From NCBI GenBank assembly GCA_000787465.1, contig JSYX01000242.1, positions 1 through 41,420 of the forward strand: a stretch of DNA of 41,420 nt. The letters run 5' to 3'. The notes beneath the pieces are model-generated. The model saw only the letters and a program-made list of their open reading frames with translations. It had not been told where the DNA came from and ran no database searches. The stretch comes from Thermomucor indicae-seudaticae. Taxonomy: Eukaryota; Mucoromycota; Mucoromycetes; Mucorales; Lichtheimiaceae. Both the position numbers and the translations under genes were made by a program. Below, one piece after another: positions 11,021 to 21,168 of this stretch; the stretch's first letter is position 1, and each line of letters starts with the position of its first letter.

Positions 11021-13283
11021 CTACTCTTTTATTGGCGAAGATGGTTCCACCACTTGGAAACTTCTTGTAAGTAGGTTGAACAGTGATCCGAAAAACAACG
11101 CGATGACGGTGCAGGTCAATGTGATCACGTTGTATGGCATGCTAAAGTCTGGAGTAGGTAAACTGACCAGCAAAGTATCGGTGTAAATGCGGATAGATCG
11201 GTTCATCCTGGTGTTTCCAGTCAGATCCTTTTCTTTTGCAGTAACCCCTGTAACATCAAAAGTGCTTTTTCCGTTACCTCTCAAGTGGTACATGCGCAGT
11301 CAGCACAGCCGGCCTGTATCGAGAGAATTAGATCTTAGCCCTAACTATCGACCACCTGAAACCTACCCCACATCAAACCCGCGATTGGCATCTGGGCGGT
11401 GTTCTGTATATTTCAAGAACACTTTATCAAACTCTAAAGACATTGTGACAGTCGATTCCGGTGGAAGAATCAATTCGCATTCTAGCATGCTGGGACGAGA
11501 TCGGTCAACTGCTGGCTGGTAATACATTTGCTGAATGATGTCTAGGCACAGCAATAAGTTTCAAAGAAGCAGATACTCTCAAGTGCGTCCGTAATTACCA
11601 TCGGTTTTGTCCGTTGACTGGTTGTTCAAAACCTCGACCTTTAGTGTATGGAGATATAGTTTCAAGAACCAAGGAATGGAATCGTAATAGGTAACCGGCA
11701 TTGGATAGTTGCGATCACGATTATGGAACGTTATCCGGAGACCACCTCTTTCCTGGCCGTAGCCCGTAAAGTATCTGTGGGCTGCTACCATGGAATAAGA
11801 TGGGCTTGGTGCTATATCAAAGATGAGTATTGCGAGTAGTGGACCAAAACACGTCGCTTACTTACGGTAGTGGAACATATTTTCATCCCACGTCGTGCGT
11901 ACATCCAAAGATTCATGAACTGTGCAAGCCACCAGTAAGTAGATCTGCTTTTAATCCATAATACTTTTAGGCGTACCATGATGTAAATCATATAAAGCTC
12001 TTTTGCGACCTTCAAGTCCCAAAAATGGTTCAAACTGTTCAACATTCTCAATCATCGCATCTGGTACAGGACTCAACTGTGGCATATCACCATTCCGATC
12101 CTGTTGCAGGTCCACCAACACTTGGCTCTCTTGGGCCAGCGGGCAAGCTCCATGCAATACCCTTTCAAATATCCCTTGTAGCGACCAATCTGGGAAAAAT
12201 GCTTTAAATATTGGTTTGTAGCATACTGCTGTGAATGGTTATGCTTCACCTCTGCGGCCGGTATCGCGGACAGGGTCCAAAACGGATGTAACTGTCTGTT
12301 TCAAATCCAAGACGCGCTCTTTGCAAAGATCATCCTGGCAAAAATGCATATAACGCTGTGAGTAGCCTAACTGAATTATTGTCATGTTTACTTTCACCTT
12401 GCACATTGACTTGGCGTGGATAGACATAGAATGGAAGTTTGAGTTGTATATTCTGTGCGGATTTAATAAGGCAGCAATGCCAGACTACACAAAGCAATCA
12501 GAGCATTTCCATAGCATAACTTCTGCGCAAATGCTATATGTATTACCTTGGATTTGCAGGGTAAAAGCTTGATCCAAGGAGTCAAATTCTCCGTGCACAC
12601 ATTTTCATGGGGCAGTGAGCCATACCGTAAATGTCCATCAGAAAAGGATGCAGAGTTATTTGATGCTTTTGCAGAAAACTGGTCCTGATCACGCCGAAAG
12701 GACAAGACCGGCTCAGTAGTTAAAGTCTCGTCGATAAAGTTGAGTGAGGCGCAGAACAGGCCGGACAACGTGTTCGTCAACGATTTCCATCGAGCATCTA
12801 GGCTTCGCACGACAAACGAACTTTCAGACAGAGGAACAATTGTAAAGGAAGGGAAAACCTACTTTGCCGAAGATTCCATCCATGCCCATAGTTCTACACC
12901 TGTACCACTTGACTGCTCCGGTGGAAAACCCCAGATGTCATAGTTCCAACGCCCCTGAGAAAACGTCAAGTGCATTTCATCAACAGCATACTCTTGAAGA
13001 ACCTGTCCAACGGCTTTTGGGAAAAGCCCGTAATCAAGCACTGACGAATTGTCAGGAAGCTGTGTCTATTCCATAGTGTTTGTTTCCCCTTAAACGTACA
13101 TGAGGTTCCAGATGCAGTTTTGGCTTCCGAATGAGTGGTGAACTTAAAATGTGTCAATAGTTTGCCATCAGGTAAAGATTGAAGCGTCAATTGCTCATCA
13201 AAACGTTCATGTCGAGAGCTGTCGCTCGCGTAACATCCAGATGCCGTCAATGCTACAATGCATAGCAAAAGGCACGTGCGCAT
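11021..13283 (-). CDS. GPI16: GPI transamidase subunit PIG-T/Gpi16
   Basis: Core subunit of the ER GPI-transamidase complex, which attaches GPI anchors to secretory proteins. Eleven exons, in transcript order: 13283-13100, 13040-12863, 12802-12547, 12484-12398, 12334-12250, 12201-11977, 11919-11866, 11811-11599, 11541-11367, 11313-11278, 11207-11021; 559 aa, close to the human (578) and yeast (610) proteins. An N-terminal signal peptide ([16 protein letters not shown]) is followed by family landmarks: [76 protein letters not shown], and [12 protein letters not shown] leading into the single C-terminal membrane helix ([18 protein letters not shown]). The 36-nt exon 10 is required to keep frame. 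The upstream in-frame TTG at 13325 was rejected as start. Confidence 0.95.
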
Positions 13284-13377
13284 CTCTTCAGATCTACGGA
13301 AGACGTACGTGTCTTTTGCATGCAACTACAGTAGCCAATAAAATTGCGGCCTCAATGCTTTTCTCCACTCTTGACAA
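13284..13377. promoter_or_regulatory. Compact divergent promoter, PIG-T and TBC RabGAP
   Basis: Only 94 bp separate the start codons of two divergently transcribed genes that both act at the ER. The interval must contain both 5' UTRs and core promoters. It includes a palindrome-like TACGT..ACGT patch near 13302-13312 and a CCAAT (13333-13337). No TATA box was seen. Confidence 0.5.
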
Positions 13378-15155
13378 ATGTCGCGAAAATCCAAGCGGGA
13401 CAAAAACGGTGAAACCAGAGGAAGCAGTTACATTAGTAAAACAAGAGAGATCAAGGAAGCGTGTCAGAAGCATGATCTAAGTGCTCTTCGCAAGCTGGCT
13501 AAAAGTCCCAAGGGCTTTCTTAATGACAACCTTCGTCGCCTCGCCTGGTAAGGCTTTACAGTAATCAGACCTTGAAAGCGGTACATGACGATGCCGAATT
13601 TGCTAGGCCGCTATTACTGAATTGCGTAGACAGCTCTGGCTTAGAAACAGAAAACAGTGAGCATGTTGTGAAGGTTGCCGGCGTTAAACTCGGCCTTATG
13701 GTTTTATTTTCCTGAAGTGGCGCATAAGGATGAAAATCAAGTTGCCCTAGACGTAGTGAGATCCTTTAACGTCTATCCTCAGTGTAAGTCGATCTATGAT
13801 ATGAGTCAATTCCATGTTATATTAAATTAGGTTTTAGCAATCAGTATAAAGAAGAGAGAAGCATATCGATCGCAATTAAGTTCAGTCATAAAGCATGTCC
13901 TACGATCTTTTCCCGAAATGCATTACTATCAGGTACCATAATCATATCAAAGCGGTTTTTTGTTCTTACTAAACCATTAAAAGGGCTTCCATGACATTTG
14001 CAGCGTGTTTACCATTGTCTGCAATGACAAAGTACTCGCGGGCCGGTTAATGGAAAATGTCAGTCTCTTCCTCATACGATATCCTTTTTCAGCTTGAATA
14101 GACATAAGAAGGAATTTTACATCTAGATATTGTCGAAACTGCCTTAACTCACATTTTTTGATCCAACACAGACGCGATGTTAGAGTCAATGGAACCTATA
14201 TTGAAGCAATTAACAATGGTAGATACGATCCTGAAGCTAAAGGATCCGGCTTTGCATGCTCATTTATCGAAGTAAGCCGTTTTAGCTAGTAATCATTACT
14301 GCTCAAATTCATGTCTCCACCTGCTATTTACTGACAATCATTTCCTGTAGTGCTTCGATTCCTCCCTATTATTGTCTGAGCTGGGTAATCACTTGGTTCA
14401 GCCACGACTTAAACGACCTGTCGAAAATCACACGTCTTTTCGATCTCTTTCTGTCCACGAACCCTCTTATGCCGGTTTATGTTTCCGCCGCACTCGTGTT
14501 ATCGAGACGAAATTACATATTGCACAGGCCATGCGATTTTAGCGAATTACACACATTCCTGACTAGGATACCACAGAATATTGACGCGGAGGCGCTGGTC
14601 GCCAAAGCAATCGAGCTAGAAAACGACTATCCACCGCGTAAACTGCAGAGCTTGAGTGGAATAGCGCTCGATAAGCAGTCCGCCGTTAACACTTATGAAT
14701 CCTTGTGGAGTTCCGTCAGGATTGATTCGACACATAGCTCTGAGAATATTATCAGCGAAAGTAAAGAGAACGACGGTGGGCCACCGAAGAACTATCACCA
14801 GCTTTTGCTGGCCCGGCAAGAAGCTAGAAAAATTCTGGCGATGCCTCCCGAAGAGCGAAGGCCCATCGATATCAGCAGTGCCGAGTACAGCGAACAATTT
14901 GGACGATCTCAACAGATATTGTCAAGCATGCGACAAATCTATTCCGTGGCTACCAGACCGCCGAATCTGCTTGGCTTCGCAGTACTGGTGGGCGTCATGG
15001 CCATACTTCTGTCAAACGCCAGTTCAACGAGGTAATGATACAAGCTCTTATTCATACACATATACGAACATGATACGTACATCCTATAATTTCTCTACTG
15101 TAGTACATGGATGAATGGTGCTGTGGCCTATATGAATACCCTCATGAAGCGATAA
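13378..15155 (+). CDS. TBC1D20/Gyp8-like Rab GTPase-activating protein
   Basis: GTPase-activating protein for Rab1-class GTPases at the ER/Golgi, anchored by a C-terminal helix. Eight exons: 13378-13547, 13607-13656, 13718-13783, 13838-13932, 13984-14078, 14170-14271, 14351-15031, 15104-15155; 436 aa. TBC motifs: NDNLRRLAWPLLL (about 50-62), the arginine finger in ALDVVR (Arg88), the glutamine finger in HYYQG (Gln127), then LSWVITWF and NPLMPVYVSAALVL, which match TBC1D20. The C-terminus has a tail anchor (LLGFAVLVGVMAILL) and a short basic end. Intron 5 (14079-14169) does not use GT-AG: it begins ATATCCTTT and ends AC, a U12-type intron; only this splice restores IRDAMLESMEPIL. If intron 7 is not removed the protein stops 17 residues earlier, just after the anchor. 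Confidence 0.93.
14079..14169 (+). other. U12-type AT-AC intron
   Basis: This 91-nt intron begins ATATCCTTTT, which equals the U12 5' splice-site consensus, and ends CCAACAC. It contains CTGCCTTAAC, a near-perfect match to the U12 branch-site consensus (TTCCTTAAC), about 22 nt before the acceptor. There is no GT donor in the needed place, and reading through meets a TGA. AC at 14169 is the acceptor that keeps the RabGAP frame (phase 2, codon 159). The alternatives CCAAC and CACAG lead to a stop. Confidence 0.85.
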
Positions 15156-15939
15156 CTATTTTCTGTATTTATCCTTGGACAACAATATACATAGATCGGT
15201 TCCCGTCACCATCCGGGAACCCGGATTCCAGACTTTATAACGAAACACTTGTGCTGTCCGGTCTGACTTTGTTTCTCCTATCGTAGAGCGTATGAGGCAA
15301 TAACAAGCGTGACATTCTGTCAATTTGGGAACAATGACAAGATGCTTTCGAACCGCGTTTTGTCCACATGGCTTCGTTCACATGATAGATATAAACACGA
15401 CGATAATGGTCGGGACAATGAACAACCTAGTTTTGTCCGTTTAGCGTTTCGAAACGCAAGAACTGACTGGGAAAGCGCTCATTAAGGATTTCAAAGACGT
15501 ACAATTTCGGGCGCATGAATGCATGGACTTGTGTGCTAGAATTTGAAGTTTGGGTTGCCATTAAGATGAGTCAAAGAGGTCTGACCTTTATTGTTCTTGC
15601 GAAAACCCTTTGCCTTGGCCACAATTAATTAAAGTTTTCCGCATTCACGGGCAATTACCACACTTTGTATGTGTAACCAAAATGATGAGCAAATTGTTGT
15701 ACAAATGTGACATCTTGACACGCTCTCTTTCGCGTTTACAGTGTAATACGTTGAAGATTCCATTCGAAAAATGGGCTCTCCTCTATTTTTACGCTCACTG
15801 TCCTGTGTTTCTTTCCTTTCTGCCCCGCTTCCACTCCTTTTTTCCTGCTCAGTAAGGCCCCATTCTTTCTTAAATAGCTTCATCGAAACTAGCAATAGCT
15901 GTGCTCTTCTTTTTATACACATTCGCAAAAGAAGAAAAC
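15156..15939. other. Intergenic, promoter of the methyltransferase
   Basis: No gene was seen in about 780 nt between two plus-strand genes. The right end (about 15775-15860) is a C+T-rich tract, a common fungal core-promoter element, followed by an AT-rich stretch just before the start codon at 15940. Confidence 0.45.
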
Positions 15940-17321
15940 ATGGGAAACAAGTTGTCGTCCAAGAAGGGCACAGCCAACAACAACAACAACAACAACAAGA
16001 GTGACTCCTCTTCCACCACGACACGCCCCAACTATCTCAGAACACCTTCCACACGGACGGCTTCATTCACCGGATCCGTCACTTCATTACCTGATTCAGC
16101 ATCAGCAGAGAGCGTTGTTCGGAATGGTCGCAAATTTCACAACTTCACTGAATCAACTTACTGGTTACCGAGCGACGACGAAGAAATGGACCGACTGGTC
16201 GGAGTAAGTTCATTAAATGCCAAACAGCGGGACTATTGTTCTGAAAGGCACCTTCTGGTCAGCAACATTTCGCATTGAAAGCACTATTCGAAGGGTAAAA
16301 AAAAAGAGTTAGCAATACCGCTACCATTTTCAACGAATTAACTTTTATGCTACCAAAAGAAATGTTATCAAGGAAATACACTCCGTAATCAATCTCGAAG
16401 GAGGTGCAAAGATTCTCGATGTTGGATGTGGACCGGGTACTTGGATCATGGTATTTTCTTTTTTTTCGGTTTAGCCACATATGGATAATCACCCCTCGAA
16501 CTAAGAACATATCTGTTTCAGGACATGGCAACCGAATACCTGGACAATGAATATCACGGCATCGATATGGCACCCGTGTTCCCTACTGATATCCGTCCTC
16601 CCAATGTTTCGTTCCAAGTGGCCAACGTGCTAGAGAGTCTCCCTTTTGAAGATAACACATTTGATCTTGTAAACGTGCGCTTTTTTATGCTCGCACTGCG
16701 AAAAAATGAATGGGCTATAGCCATGAAAGAAGTATATCGCGTATTAAAGCCAGGCGGTTGCATTCAATCGCTCGAAGGAAGTATGCTGGTATGCGAAGAG
16801 CGTCTTATTTCTATGTGGTTTTTTCTTTTACTGATAGAACATTAACATTTAGGAAGGAGGAAATGAATTTGTCTCTTGGGTCGCCACAACATGTAAGTTC
16901 TGGCTGTTCAAACTTGCCTTGCGTCAGGCTAACCTCGCGTTCCAGTTAAAAACGTCATGCAAGATCGTGGACAGGAGCCATACATTGCATTCGAAATGGA
17001 GTCCATACTTCGAAACGCGAACTTTAAAGTATTAAAATGCGATAAACGAGATACTGATCTCAGTAAGTGAAATGGGCCCATATATGCTCGCAATGTTACT
17101 TACGGAAAACGGACTTACTAGGCAAGACGGATCAGATAAACAAAGAATTTCTATGGGATATATGTAACATTGTCAAGAGTGTTGAACCATTTTTGGCAGG
17201 CCCACTCGGCGTCTCTACAGAGGATTATCCAAAGTTTTTGCAACAATTCTATAGCGAATGTCAGAAACACCCACCAGCACGCTGGATGCTGGTCATCACG
17301 CTTGGTCAAAAATGTACTTAG
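15940..17321 (+). CDS. SAM-dependent methyltransferase, predicted N-myristoylated
   Basis: Class I methyltransferase of the UbiE/methyltransf_11 type found in many fungal expansions; substrate unknown. Seven exons: 15940-16203, 16263-16294, 16360-16450, 16522-16788, 16853-16892, 16946-17062, 17122-17321; 336 aa. The N-terminus MGNKLSSKK fits an N-myristoylation signal (Gly2, Ser6) followed by basic residues, so membrane tethering is likely. Next comes a low-complexity stretch with seven Asn, then Ser/Thr. SAM motif I is ILDVGCGPGTW (about 117-127), the acidic post-I position is in HGIDMAP, motif II lies around LPFEDNTFDLV, and the late motif is VLKPGG. Conserved flanks such as YWLPSDDEEMDRL and DRGQEPYI are typical of fungal members. 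The last few residues could change if another small 3' exon exists. Confidence 0.88.
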
Positions 17322-17540
17322 AGCGAATGCTTGCATTCTTTCCAGAAGGATAAAAAAAAGACCTGTATGACTTGTACATACATCAACTACAGATATTAGA
17401 AAAGCAAATACCTAATATAACCTCTGTAATCTATAGGCCCATCTGGCTGAAACTACATGCTCTGCCTGCATAATAGTCACGCGAGGCCGCGAATCAGCTT
17501 AATCATTTTCGGTTTTACCTTTAGACTCTGCAGCTGCGAA

Positions 17541-19649
17541 ATGGCTGAAGAATCAAACTCGACACTTGATGTATTGCAGACTTACGAAGAGACTACGTCT
17601 GGAAAGCGGCCTTCGCCTCATTCTTCGCAGGAAAATAATCCCATGACCATCGACGAGACCATCGCGCTTGTCATGTCTACCGATGGGAACAGCTCACGAC
17701 AATTAAAATCAACTGCACACCGGCTAATGAAGCTTTCCGAAACAAACCTTCGATCTTACACTTCCGACGGCTTGGATCCTCTCACCGTTTTGGATCCTCA
17801 AGCACACAGTCTAGCCTACTTGTTCTTCCTGTGCGTAAGCAAGAAAGAGACATTGCCCCAGGAAAAGAAGCCAGTTTTTCGCTTAGTTAATATACTACAA
17901 CCTTAGTACGTCAAGATGTCTAGCAGTTCAAGAGCCTCAACAGGCAAGATTTTTCCTCGAAAGTATATCCCATTTTATCGGGATGTGCGATCCTCGCCAG
18001 CTCCTTTTCGCGCCCAAAAGAAGTACGCATGCATAAAACCACATGGACTCCGATCATGTTAACTGTATCTAATACGAACTTATAGTCAGATTCATAGCCC
18101 GTGCCCTCGAGCATTTAGCAACTATTCTAGGAAACGTAAGACTCTACTGACCGTTGCTTACGTATAAAGCTTTCATGCTTAGTCAGTCTTTTGTCTCAGC
18201 CTCTCATACCAATTCGTCCTCTCAGGACAGCCATTGATCGGATAATGACGGATAAACGTAGCCTCTTGTCTCTTCATGCGGCGTATATCAAGGTAAGAAT
18301 AACGAATACGTATCTCTGAACGCTCGGACATCCTTTAATTATGTCGTAAACATTAGGCGTGTCTTTTGGCTAAACTGTACCGGCAACCGTTGGAAATACT
18401 TGATCAGGACATTGAAAATGTGGATCCTGCAGTAAGTCTGCCTTTATATTATAGAACGCACTGAAACCTTGGAGCCCTTATAGAAGATTACAGGCACACG
18501 GTATTAACATTGAAGACTTTCTCCTCTACCACTACTATGGCGCTCTGATTTACATTGGAAACAAAAATTATGAGCGGGCAATTTACTTTTTATCTCTGGT
18601 AAACCATGTCATGAGCAGCGTATTTGCTTGTATGCTCATTGCGAGTGCTTGTGCATTCACTAGGTGATCTCTGCTCCATCGCAAGCTATTAGTGCGATTC
18701 AACTGACAGCATACAAGAAGTTTATCCTTATATCACTGATTCACTATGGCAAGGTAAAAACATTATGAACAGCCTTACGCTATATAACTTACATTTTCGA
18801 TATAGCCATGCAGCTTGCCAAGTTACACATCCAATGCGATAGAGAAAGCTTTCAAAACAAAACACTCACAGTACCTCGATATTCAGAACGCATTTGGGGA
18901 GGATCTCTTTGAGCTCAAAAGAGTCATTGAAAAACACGCAGAAACGTTAACCACGGTAGGGCAAGATCCTTTCTTATTCTTTTTCAGCCGTAGTTAATAA
19001 CGGCACGAAAAGGATTCAAATATGGGACTTGCGAAACAGTGCGTCACGGCACGACGGCAACTGATGATCAAGCAGCTTTCTGATGTATACTGCGCGCTAA
19101 GTCTAAAAGAGATGGCTACCATGCTCGATCCTGAACGGCAAGACAATATTGCGGAACATGATGTTGAAAGCATGCTTGTTGATATGGTAAGTTTTAAGAG
19201 GCTCGAATGAAGTTTTTGGGTTCAGAACCTCTTGAAGTAAGAACATTTCCAGATCGCTGCTGATAAACTGCATGCAAGAATATCATACTCTGTCAATGAA
19301 TCCAATCAAAGCATCAAGATGGTGTCTTTTCCTGAAGAAAAGTCTACTGATTCGAAGGAAATCGTTCAATTCTTGCAAGATCGAATTAGAGACGCAGCTA
19401 ACCTTGGACAAAAAGTGTCAGCTATGGATCGGCAAGAGAGTTTAAGTAAAGAATTTCAAAGCAAAGTAAGTCCATTCAACATGCATGTACAGAAAAGAGA
19501 ATTAATCGAGTTCACGAACCGGCATATGTAATTCTTGTTTAACGATACAGTATATGGCATTGCATGCTCAAGGAGGACCTGTGTCGACGACTTCGTTCGA
19601 TGAGGATATGGAACTCCCTCTCGATGATGACTCGAAGATATACGCTTAA
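17541..19649 (+). CDS. CSN3: COP9 signalosome subunit 3
   Basis: PCI-domain subunit of the COP9 signalosome, which removes NEDD8 from cullin-RING ubiquitin ligases. Eleven exons: 17541-17830, 17907-18022, 18086-18135, 18200-18292, 18357-18431, 18494-18598, 18664-18753, 18806-18955, 19013-19186, 19253-19465, 19551-19649; 484 aa (human 423). Diagnostic stretches: PLRTAIDRIM, ACLLAKLYRQPLEILD, YHYYGALIYIGNKNYERAIYF, AYKKFILISLIHYGK, LPSYTS, and NMGLAKQC followed by the winged-helix part of the PCI domain (LSLKEMATML). The C-terminus ends in an acidic tail. Intron 1 uses a GTGCGT donor; the nearby GTAAGC would break the frame to exon 2. A longer upstream frame from 17457 exists, but the ATG at 17541 fits better. 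Convergent with the stress-protein gene, 135 bp apart. Confidence 0.93.
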
Positions 19650-19784
19650 AATAATAAAAGGTGCTATCTCGATTTCTTGCTGACTTCGTCGATGGCTAGT
19701 TGACCAGATTTTATACCTGTTATACATGTGGTATGATAAAAGAAGAGCATCAGAAAACTTGGACACGCGAATAATGCTTGCAAA

Positions 19785-20967
19785 TCAAAACGTACTTCTA
19801 CTTAAAGATGGAGCTTCTGCTGGTTTTTTGCGTCCCTTTTTCTTCTTTTTCTGCGGTCTGATAACGGATACAGGTACCGTCGAGTTATGTACCAAGTATG
19901 TTGAAATGGAACCCATCAGCAGCCTTCATTAATGATTAATCATACGAGGTCATTCTGTATAGGTATTTGCGTTTACTTGCCCTTTCACTGTTCCTCGGCC
20001 TTTACTGCCGCTCACAACCATTGTTAAAGGTAGTTCGCGAATCTAACAGAAATTCGTCAGTCAGGCTGACAAAATTCTTTCTAATTCAACTTATTACCAA
20101 AGTTGATAACACGGCTTTAACGCGTCCAGCAATAACCCAAGTGACCAGCTTTATATCGAACAATAGCATTTGATTTAATGTCCTTTTTGCTTCTTCTGTG
20201 ATGGCGGTGGATGCCGTTTTCAGCTACGTATAACCGTTTTTACGCAATTAGTGTCACATATTTTCTATTTTCCTGCATACTCCTACCTCTTTTATAAGCG
20301 GCATTCCGCCCGCTTCCGGATTATCTTCCCGGTTTATAACCGAAACTACGTGGACCTCATCTTGATCGCGCATCATGGTACCCATGACCCATTCCATAGC
20401 ATACAGACTTTCTGCGCTGAAATCACACGCTACGAGATAGGTTCGTCCTCGTCGGCGTGGTCTACGCTTTTCGCCTTCAGGCAGACGACCATACCAGTTT
20501 GTGACAACGATCCGATCGGCTTTTTCAACGACAGATGATTCGTTGGCAAACACCAAGTATTCGCGATGTCCTCCAATGGATGCCGTTCGCTGCCGTGTTA
20601 GGGGATACCCTTGTTCGTCAACGTACGGAATGTGACGATTCGATTCTGTTGTGCGCAGCAATTGCTCGTCAACGTAAAACTCATCATAGTCGTTTTCGTC
20701 GTCTGTGGTGGCTGCAGCGGGGTGCGGCGGTAACGGCGGTTCGGTGATCTTGTTGGGATCCGGTTTTACTTCAATGACAGCTTTGGTTACAGCATGATCT
20801 TCGTCTCGCACAGTATTGAGCTCAACGACTTTCTCTTCCAAGCCGGGCGTTGTCGGTTCTTCCGTAGTGAAAGGGTGGCCAAGCGCCGCGGCTGCAAAGG
20901 CAACTGTCTTTATGTTGCTGCCGCCACCATCGTGATCCAGTTCGGTTGTGTGCTTTTCAGACGTCAT
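19785..20967 (-). CDS. Universal stress protein (Usp) domain protein
   Basis: Member of the UspA superfamily (adenine-nucleotide-binding Rossmann-like fold), common in fungi but of unknown role. Exons, in transcript order: 20967-20287, 20223-20098, 20042-19981, 19923-19785; 335 aa. The first 150 residues are low-complexity and acidic/Pro-rich (probably disordered), with RQRTAS, a good PKA/AMPK-type phosphorylation site, near residue 127. The Usp domain starts at RTYLVACDFSAESLYAMEW and continues with VHVVSVINRE, VIAGRVKAVLS, LPLTMVVSGSKGRGTVKG and LLMGSISTYLVHNS. The G-x2-G-x9-G(S/T) nucleotide motif is present in SGSKGRGTVKGLLMGSIS. The tail is very basic (KKKKKGRKK). The third intron has a GC donor. 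Confidence 0.9.
19924..19980 (-). other. GC-AG intron in the Usp gene
   Basis: The minus-strand donor reads AAAGG|GCAAGT and the acceptor TGAAG|G; 57 nt. Using GC as donor joins TVKG to LLMGSIS exactly as in other Usp proteins. The next GT, four bases on, gives the wrong frame. The GCAAGT sequence fits the strong complementarity to U1 RNA usual for GC donors. Confidence 0.8.
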
Positions 20968-21168
20968 AGGGTAATCAAGTTTATGGCGAGTAAAGGGATT
21001 TGGATAAAAGGTTGAGGTATATGGATGTAGGTATTTTGGTCAGTTCAACTGTTCTGGCGATCTGCAATCTTCCCGGAGTTTTCTGGTTTCAGAATTCAGA
21101 ATCTCTGCTGAGCTTGTCAGCGGATCATGCATTGATAAGAGGATTCAATAGAAATGTTTATTATACAC

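Noticed and set aside
13151..13480. 109-codon plus-strand ORF over the PIG-T/RabGAP junction
   Set aside because: It overlaps PIG-T exon 1 in antisense and the true RabGAP start (13378) in another frame; the translation is not protein-like.
20254..20538. Plus-strand ORF with aromatic residues
   Set aside because: Antisense shadow of the Usp-domain exon, whose frame carries the clear family motifs.
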